DNA of 64,000 bases from Virgisporangium aurantiacum (GTDB lineage: Bacteria > Actinomycetota > Actinomycetes > Mycobacteriales > Micromonosporaceae): NCBI RefSeq assembly GCF_016863635.1, contig NZ_BOPG01000037.1, positions 62,001-126,000 of the forward strand. The letters run 5' to 3'. Within the stretch, counting starts at the first letter, position 1. The number at the start of each line of letters is the position of its first letter. Under the pieces are notes generated by a model. It worked only from the letters and a program-made list of their open reading frames with translations, was not told the origin of the DNA and searched no databases. The position numbers were made by a program, and so were the translations under genes. This document shows positions 58,826-64,000 of this stretch, piece after piece.

Positions 58826-59749
58826 TCACAGCCGCCGCAACCGCAACGGGAAGATCGCCGGCACGCGGCGCATGTATTCAGCGTAGTCCGGCCGGCGTTG
58901 CAGCGACCGGCGGTCCATCATCGGCACGCTGACGACCGTGAACAGCAGCACCATCCCGAGCGGGCCGATCACCGTCCACCACCAGCCGGGCGCGGCGGCG
59001 AGGCCGAACAGCCACATGCCCCACCAGAAACCGATCTCGCCGAGGTAGTTGGGGTGGCGCGAGCGGCGCCAGAGGCCGCTGTCGATGACGCGGCCGCGGT
59101 TCGCCGGGTCGGCGGCGAACCGGTGCAACTGGCGGTCGGCGGTCGCTTCGACCGCGATCGCGGCGGCTGTCACCGCGGCGGCCACGGCGTCGAGGACGCC
59201 GAACCGCCGGCCTGTCTCGGTGACCGCGGGGAACACCGCGAGCATGCCGACGAACACGACGAGCGTCGGCATCAGCTGGATCCCGGTGAGGCTGACCAGC
59301 CACCACGGAACGCGATGGGGAAGCTGGTCGCGCATCTGGACGTAGCGCCAGTCCTCGTGGCTCAGGCCGCGCCACCCCCGCGCCCAGTTCGCGGTGAGTC
59401 GTACCGCCCACGCCAGGATGAGGACGAGCACCACGGCCTGCCGCCGGCTCAGTCCGTGGTCGTTCCAGAGCACCCACCCGACGGCGATGACCGGTGGTGC
59501 CACGCTCCAGTAGGGGTCGTAGAGGCTCGAGTTGGCGACCGCCATGGACGCCGCGAAGACGACGACGGTGGCGGCGAGGTCGGCCCACAGCGTCACCCAC
59601 AGCGGATGCATGTCGGGCAACGCGGCAATCACGCCCCACGCGACGACGCCGGCCGCCAGGTACGCGGCGGTGACCACCGCGAAACCCAGCGGCCGCGACG
59701 CCGTCGCCAGCCCCCGGCCCACCCGATATCCATCCCGGCCGATCGTCAT
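58826..59749 (-). CDS. DUF1295 membrane protein (steroid 5-alpha-reductase-like)
   Basis: A 307-residue polytopic protein with about seven to eight helices and the DUF1295/isoprenylcysteine-methyltransferase-like C-terminus: SGLWRRSRHPNYLGEIGFWW, then PMMDRRSLQRRPDYAEYMRR. Relatives use NADPH to reduce steroid-like or other lipids, or methylate lipids; activity here is not shown. ATG 59749. It is convergent with the DUF574 methyltransferase and follows the PLD gene by 17 bases on the opposite side. Confidence 0.87.
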   Translation of the reverse strand: MTIGRDGYRVGRGLATASRPLGFAVVTAAYLAAGVVAWGVIAALPDMHPLWVTLWADLAATVVVFAASMAVANSSLYDPYWSVAPPVIAVGWVLWNDHGLSRRQAVVLVLILAWAVRLTANWARGWRGLSHEDWRYVQMRDQLPHRVPWWLVSLTGIQLMPTLVVFVGMLAVFPAVTETGRRFGVLDAVAAAVTAAAIAVEATADRQLHRFAADPANRGRVIDSGLWRRSRHPNYLGEIGFWWGMWLFGLAAAPGWWWTVIGPLGMVLLFTVVSVPMMDRRSLQRRPDYAEYMRRVPAIFPLRLRRL

Positions 59750-59766
59750 GGGAAGAGGGTAGAGGA

Positions 59767-60996
59767 CTACTTACACGGATAGTTGGCCGTGGTGCAGGTG
59801 ACGCCGAAGTTGTAGGCGTCGTTGAAATGGTTGTAGAAGCCGTCGTACAGCGGGTGGGTCGCGCCCGACTCCGTGCCCATCTTCACGAAGATCTCGTCGT
59901 TCTCGCTGAGCGCGTCCTGGGTCCAGTTCTGCGAACCGGTGTAGACGCGGTAGTTGTAGGCGGTGCCGTACTTCCCGTACACGAGGAAGAACTTGTCGTG
60001 GACCTGTGCCATCCGCCGGATCTTCACGCCGGCACCCAGCAGGTCGTTGTAGACGCCCTGGTTCATGCTGATGCCACCGGCCGAGTCGTTGCCGACGACC
60101 ATCCACACCTGGCAGCCGCCACTGCGGTACCGCTTGACCTGACTGACGATCTCCGGCCGCCCGCTCGTCACCGACGCCATGCCGATGCGCAACCGGCAGT
60201 TGGCGTCGGGCGTGACGTCGTTGAGCCGGGTGACGATCGTGTCGGTCTGGCCGGCCCGCTCGGGTGACGCGTACACGTCGGCGGCCGTCGCCATGTAGTA
60301 GCCGCGGCCCGACGCCGAGTCGTAGTAGTCGTTGTTCGCGTAGTGCCGCTGCGCGAACAGGTCGGCGACGTTGGCGTTGAGCCCGTTCATCAGCGTCGCG
60401 TCGCCGTACACGGTGACGGTGTTGTTGAACGAGTCGGGTCCGGTCGCGTACGTCAGGTTCGACGAGCCGAACCACGACACGTTCGAGCGCGCGGTGCCGT
60501 CCGGGTCGGTGGTGGCGGTGAACGTGAACATCTTCGTGTGCATGTCACCGTCGGCACTCGTGCTGACGCAGCTGTGGCCGGCGTTGGCGTTCACGCAGAA
60601 CCTGTTGCTCAGCTGGCGCAGCGACGGAATCGACGGGTCGGTCGACGCCGCGTTCTTCCCGTCGACCACGACCTGCACGGTGACGCCGCGGTTCTTCGCG
60701 TTCACCAGTGCCTGCGCGACCTCGTCGATGCTGATCGAGTGGATCGTGCCGCGGATCGTCGACCCGGCCGGCGCGGCGTCGATGAGCCGGCGCAGTTCGG
60801 TGATGATCGTGTAGTCGCGCGCGGTGCGCGGATTCGAGAAGTGTGCCCAGACCGGATACCCGCCGATGGTGGCGCGGGCGGACGCGACCAGCGGCCGCAC
60901 CTCGTCGTCCGCCACCGCGGCCTGCTGTCCCACGACCGGCCCGCCCACCGCGAGCAGACCGGCCGCCAGTACCGCGACGACGCGTTTCTTTCCCAT
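59767..60996 (-). CDS. Secreted phospholipase D-like protein
   Basis: A 409-residue exported protein. A signal peptide (KKRVVAVLAAGLLAVGGPVV, cleavage near QQAAVA) is followed by two PLD half-domains. The first HKD-like motif is DMHTKMFTF with downstream WFGSSNLT, and the second is QVHDKFFLVYGK with TGSQNWTQDALSENDE. Two such motifs form one active site that hydrolyses phosphodiesters (phospholipid or nucleic acid). GGGGAGC precedes ATG 60996. Paired cysteines at CTTANYPC suggest a disulphide-stabilised C-terminus. Confidence 0.88.
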   Translation of the reverse strand: MGKKRVVAVLAAGLLAVGGPVVGQQAAVADDEVRPLVASARATIGGYPVWAHFSNPRTARDYTIITELRRLIDAAPAGSTIRGTIHSISIDEVAQALVNAKNRGVTVQVVVDGKNAASTDPSIPSLRQLSNRFCVNANAGHSCVSTSADGDMHTKMFTFTATTDPDGTARSNVSWFGSSNLTYATGPDSFNNTVTVYGDATLMNGLNANVADLFAQRHYANNDYYDSASGRGYYMATAADVYASPERAGQTDTIVTRLNDVTPDANCRLRIGMASVTSGRPEIVSQVKRYRSGGCQVWMVVGNDSAGGISMNQGVYNDLLGAGVKIRRMAQVHDKFFLVYGKYGTAYNYRVYTGSQNWTQDALSENDEIFVKMGTESGATHPLYDGFYNHFNDAYNFGVTCTTANYPCK

Positions 60997-61159
60997 GATC
61001 GAAGCTCCCCGTGTCGGCGACCGGGTCTGCCGGCCGCCGACGAGCGACCGGCCTCCCGGCCGCAAGTTACGCCTATCTATATCTGCAGCGAGGTGGCAAT
61101 GCAACAAAGCTGCAAACGGAATCCATTGACCGCCGTAATTTCATCTCCATACCGTATTA

Positions 61160-61173
61160 GGAAAGCGCTTTCC
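61160..61173. promoter_or_regulatory. LacI-type operator upstream of pectate lyase
   Basis: Perfect 14-base palindrome GGAAAGCGCTTTCC with a central CG, typical of LacI-family regulators, 30 bases before the pectate lyase start. A half-like GGAGCGCTTC follows at 61175. No LacI gene is adjacent, so the regulator is encoded elsewhere. Confidence 0.7.
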
Positions 61174-61202
61174 TGGAGCGCTTCGGACATGGAGGTCCAC
61201 CA

Positions 61203-62819
61203 GTGCAGCCACTCAAGCACCCGCCGCGTCCCCTGAGCAGACGTACCCTCACCGCTCTCGGTGCCGGTGCCACCGTCCTGGCCACTGCGCTCGTCTTCAC
61301 CGTCGCGACCGCCGCCAACGCCGCGACGCTCCTCTCCGACGACGTCGCCGACGGCAACGCCAACGGCTGGAGCACCTCCGGCGGCAGCTGGTCGGTGTCG
61401 TCCGGCGCCTACGCGCAGTCGAGCGCCTCCGCCAGCGCCAAGGCGTCGGCGGGCTCGACGTCGTGGGGCACCGCCACGGTGTCGGCCCGCGTCCGGGCCA
61501 CCACGTTCAGCACCAACGGCTCGCGCGGGATCGGCGTCACGGCCCGCGTGCAGAGCACGTCGAACTTCTACGCGCTCGTGATCACGCCGACCGCCGTGCA
61601 GCTCCGCAAGGGCGCGACCACCACGCTCGCCTCCGCGCCGTTCTCGGCGACCACCGGCACCTGGTACACGCTGTCGTTGAGCGCGACCGGCGGTTCGCTG
61701 GTCGGCTCGGTCAACGGAAGCGCGGTGGTGTCGGCGTCCGACGGCTCGTACCCCACCGGACGCGCCGGCCTGCTCGCCAACTACACCGCCGGCTCCTTCG
61801 ACGACGTCGTCGTGACCGACGCCGCCGGACCGAGCCCGAGCCAGCCGCCGAGCTCACCCGGAACACCGTCGTCGCAACAGCCGTCGCCGAGCCAGAGTCA
61901 GAGCCAGAACCCGAACCCGCCGACCGGGATCGTCGGCTGGGCCACCCAGGCGGGCGGCACCACCGGCGGCGCCGGTGGCACCACGGTCACCGTGTCGACG
62001 TGGGCCGACCTCCGCACCCAGGCACAGGCCGCGGGCACCCGGACGATCCTCGTCAACGGCATGCTCAGCGGCTCGGGCACGATCGAGATCTCGGCCAACA
62101 AGACGATCCGCGGCGTCGGCTCGAACTCCGGTGTCTCCGGCACGACGCTCAACATCGAGGACATGAGCCCGGCCAACGTCATCATCCAGAACATGCAGAT
62201 CCGCGGGGTTCCCGGCGGTGACGCGATCCAGATCGAGAACGCCACCCACATCTGGATCGACCACAACACGATGCAGAGCACCATCGAGAGCGACGTCGAC
62301 TTCTACGACGGAATGATCGACATCACCCACGCGGGCGACTACATCACGGTCTCGTGGAACATCATCCGCGACCACTGGAAGACGTCACTCGTGGGCCACT
62401 CCGACGGCAACGGCTCCGAGGACATCGGCCACCTCCGGATCACCTACCACCACAACTGGTTCGACCGGACGTTCGAGCGCAGCCCCCGGGTGCGCTTCGG
62501 CGAGACGGTCCACGTCTTCAACAACTACTACACGAACGTCAACAACAACACGTCGTCCTACGCGATCGCGTCGACCGAGAACGCCGGCGTGCTCGTCGAG
62601 GCCAACGTCTTCGAGACCGTGCAGCAGGCCTGCTGGTCGGCGAGTGGTTACGCCGACTCGGGTCCCGGGCGGCTCGTCGCCCGGAACAACTCGCTGACCA
62701 ACTCCGGGCCGTGCGAGGTGAACGGCACGGTGGCCGCCCTGCCGTACAGCTACACGGCGGAGAACGTGGCCAGTGTCAAGGCATCCGTCACGGCGGGCGC
62801 GGGCGCCGGACGGATCTGA
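61203..62819 (+). CDS. Secreted pectate lyase, polysaccharide lyase family 1, with N-terminal sugar-binding-like domain
   Basis: A 538-residue exported enzyme. A signal peptide (SRRTLTALGAGATVLATALV, ending ANAA) precedes a jelly-roll domain (about 42-205), a Ser/Pro/Gln linker (about 207-240) and a PL1 beta-helix (about 245-538). The helix has the WIDHNTMQS motif, Ca-binding aspartates (SDVDFYDGMIDITHAGDYIT) and the catalytic arginine in FERSPRVRFGETVHVFNNYY. It cleaves polygalacturonate by beta-elimination. GTG 61203 has GGAGG upstream. A LacI-type palindrome indicates sugar control. Confidence 0.93.
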   Translation: MQPLKHPPRPLSRRTLTALGAGATVLATALVFTVATAANAATLLSDDVADGNANGWSTSGGSWSVSSGAYAQSSASASAKASAGSTSWGTATVSARVRATTFSTNGSRGIGVTARVQSTSNFYALVITPTAVQLRKGATTTLASAPFSATTGTWYTLSLSATGGSLVGSVNGSAVVSASDGSYPTGRAGLLANYTAGSFDDVVVTDAAGPSPSQPPSSPGTPSSQQPSPSQSQSQNPNPPTGIVGWATQAGGTTGGAGGTTVTVSTWADLRTQAQAAGTRTILVNGMLSGSGTIEISANKTIRGVGSNSGVSGTTLNIEDMSPANVIIQNMQIRGVPGGDAIQIENATHIWIDHNTMQSTIESDVDFYDGMIDITHAGDYITVSWNIIRDHWKTSLVGHSDGNGSEDIGHLRITYHHNWFDRTFERSPRVRFGETVHVFNNYYTNVNNNTSSYAIASTENAGVLVEANVFETVQQACWSASGYADSGPGRLVARNNSLTNSGPCEVNGTVAALPYSYTAENVASVKASVTAGAGAGRI

Positions 62820-62825
62820 GAACGC

Positions 62826-62860
62826 GGGCCGGCACCCTGACGATCGTCGGGTGCCGGCCC
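62826..62860 (+). terminator. Strong terminator hairpin after pectate lyase
   Basis: Perfect 12-base arms GGGCCGGCACCC (62826-62837) and GGGTGCCGGCCC (62849-62860) with an 11-base loop that is itself palindromic (GACGATCGTC). It starts 6 bases after the stop codon. Confidence 0.75.
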
Positions 62861-62880
62861 TGCCCGCTACGATCTTCCGC

Positions 62881-64000
62881 ATGGGGGAACAGGACCGCGG
62901 CCGCATCCAACGCGGCCGCGTCGCCACGTCGCTCGCCTTCTTCCTGTTCGGCTCGGCGCTGGGCGTGTGGACGGCCCGGATTCCCGCGGTGAAGGAGCGC
63001 CTCGGCCTGAGCGACGGCCGGTTGAGCGTGGCGCTGCTCGCGTTCGCCGCCGGGTGCATCGTGGGCATGGCGGCGATCGGGCGGCTGACCGACCGATTCG
63101 GCAGTTCCCGCGTGCTCGTTCCGGCGGCGTTGCTGGAGGGCGTGCTGCTCGTCGTTCCCGGCTACATGACCGGGCTCGTCGGCCTGTGCGTGGCGCTGGT
63201 GCTGTTCGGCGCCGCGCACGGCACGCTCAACATCGCGATGAACGCCAACGCCATCGAGGTGCAACGCGCCGACGGCCGGCCGATCATGTCGTCGTTCCAC
63301 GCGGTCTACAGCATCGGCGGCTTCTGCGGAGCGATCGTCGGCGGCTTCTTCGCCGGCCGCAACGTCGGCGCCGGCACCACGTTCCTCATCGTGGGGGCCG
63401 CCGTCGTGGTCCTGGCCATCTGGACGTCACTGTGGATACTTCCGTCAAAGACAGTGGACGGAGAGACGCACCCGCCGCGGCCCGAATCCAACGGACGCCG
63501 GTATGTGTTGCTGTTCCTCGGTTTCCTCGTGCTGTGCACGCTCGTGGGTGAGGGCGCGGCGGCCGACTGGAGCGCGGTGTACCTGCGCGACCACCTCGGC
63601 AGCGATCCCGGCTTCGCCGCGTACGGGTACGCCGCGTTCTCCATCGCGATGACCGCCGGCCGGTTCGCCGGCGACCCGCTCGTCCGCGCGATCGGGCCGG
63701 TCCGCCTGGTGCGGGGGAGCGGGCTGCTCGCGGCCGCCGGGCTCGGCGTCGCCATGCTGATCGACCATCCGGTCGCCGGCGTGGTCGGGTTCGGGTTGCT
63801 GGGCGCCGGCCTGTCGTGCGTCGCGCCGCAGATCTTCTCCGCGGCCGGCGACCGCGACCCGCAGCGCGCCGGCCGCGCGCTGTCGACCGTGGTGAGCATC
63901 GGCTACCTCGGGTTCCTGCTCGGTCCGATCGCGATCGGTGCCGCCGCGACGGTGGTCGGCCTGCGTGCGGCGCTGGTCGTCCCGGTGGCGCTCGCGCTGT
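62881..64000 (+). CDS. MFS transporter (3' end outside the window)
   Basis: The first 373 codons of a major facilitator of the YbjJ/FucP-like type; the frame is open at the window edge. Predicted helices begin near residue 15 (ATSLAFFLFGSALGVWTARI), with motif-A-like GRLTDRFGSSRVL and an ALVLFGAAHGTLNIAMNANA helix, then GEGAAADWSAVYLRDHLGSD. TACGAT lies 7 bases before ATG 62881 and no Shine-Dalgarno is seen, which suggests a leaderless start. It may import a sugar or other product, but linkage to the pectate lyase is only positional because a terminator separates them. Confidence 0.9.
   Translation, partial: MGEQDRGRIQRGRVATSLAFFLFGSALGVWTARIPAVKERLGLSDGRLSVALLAFAAGCIVGMAAIGRLTDRFGSSRVLVPAALLEGVLLVVPGYMTGLVGLCVALVLFGAAHGTLNIAMNANAIEVQRADGRPIMSSFHAVYSIGGFCGAIVGGFFAGRNVGAGTTFLIVGAAVVVLAIWTSLWILPSKTVDGETHPPRPESNGRRYVLLFLGFLVLCTLVGEGAAADWSAVYLRDHLGSDPGFAAYGYAAFSIAMTAGRFAGDPLVRAIGPVRLVRGSGLLAAAGLGVAMLIDHPVAGVVGFGLLGAGLSCVAPQIFSAAGDRDPQRAGRALSTVVSIGYLGFLLGPIAIGAAATVVGLRAALVVPVALAL

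Noticed and set aside
1..64000. tRNA, rRNA, riboswitch or prophage
   Set aside because: Intergenic gaps were read on both strands; no cloverleaf with CCA-end geometry, rRNA-like sequence, recognisable riboswitch core or phage structural gene was found.

Overview
This 64 kb window is chromosomal DNA from a high-GC actinomycete. The base composition, GTG starts, leaderless starts with a TANNNT box 6-7 bases upstream, F420-type (LLM) and mycothiol-type enzyme families, an iron box of the DtxR/IdeR type and many TetR/MarR/LacI regulators all point to Actinomycetota. A methyl-accepting chemotaxis protein together with secreted CBM2 cellulase and pectate lyase suggests a motile plant-litter or soil genus (Micromonosporaceae or a relative); this placement is inference. 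No tRNA, rRNA, CRISPR array, intact IS or prophage was seen. The window cuts an ABC exporter at the left edge and an MFS transporter at the right edge.

Left part (1-21.4 kb): ABC exporter end, a large LuxR-type ATPase regulator, an ABM-like protein divergent from a TetR regulator, a HEAT-repeat protein followed by a MerR regulator fused to HEAT repeats, a secreted HAF-repeat protein, an ECF41-type sigma factor divergent from a BBE-type FAD oxidoreductase, a second BBE-type oxidoreductase, a DUF4097 protein with a divergent IS30-HTH/GbsR-like regulator, a CBM2-GH5 cellulase with a divergent LacI regulator, an ECF sigma factor with a CU044_5270-type membrane partner, a TetR/TIGR03086 pair, and a chemoreceptor.

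Middle (21.4-43.9 kb): an iron-siderophore uptake locus (binding lipoprotein divergent from two permeases and an ATPase around an iron box), a sensor-like lipoprotein, a MoxR ATPase operon with an unknown protein and a DUF2201 metallopeptidase/VWA protein, a two-gene molybdenum hydroxylase (IorAB type), an LLM oxidoreductase under a KstR-like palindrome, an unrecognised tandem-paralogue operon, PhoD phosphatase, a membrane-tethered Hsp70 convergent with a substrate-binding/VWA protein and a large membrane protein, then a MarR regulator with an operator-flanked YceI gene.

Right (43.9-64 kb): a large minus-strand operon encoding a four-subunit molybdenum hydroxylase whose Mo-binding subunit is split into two overlapping genes (as in nicotinate dehydrogenase NdhL/NdhM), with CoxD/CoxE-type maturation proteins, an EthD protein and an amidohydrolase, opposite a GntR/FCD regulator; then DUF1905/DUF1761 genes with a TetR regulator that lacks a normal start codon, an ArsR/MFS pair, an EI24-type membrane protein, two methyltransferases, a DUF1295 membrane protein, a secreted PLD-like protein and a pectate lyase with a LacI-type operator.

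Scattered between genes are long perfect hairpins sharing the arm GATCTTGCAGTTGTG (near 10.6, 43.9 and 55.4 kb) and relatives, which look like a dispersed palindromic repeat family.
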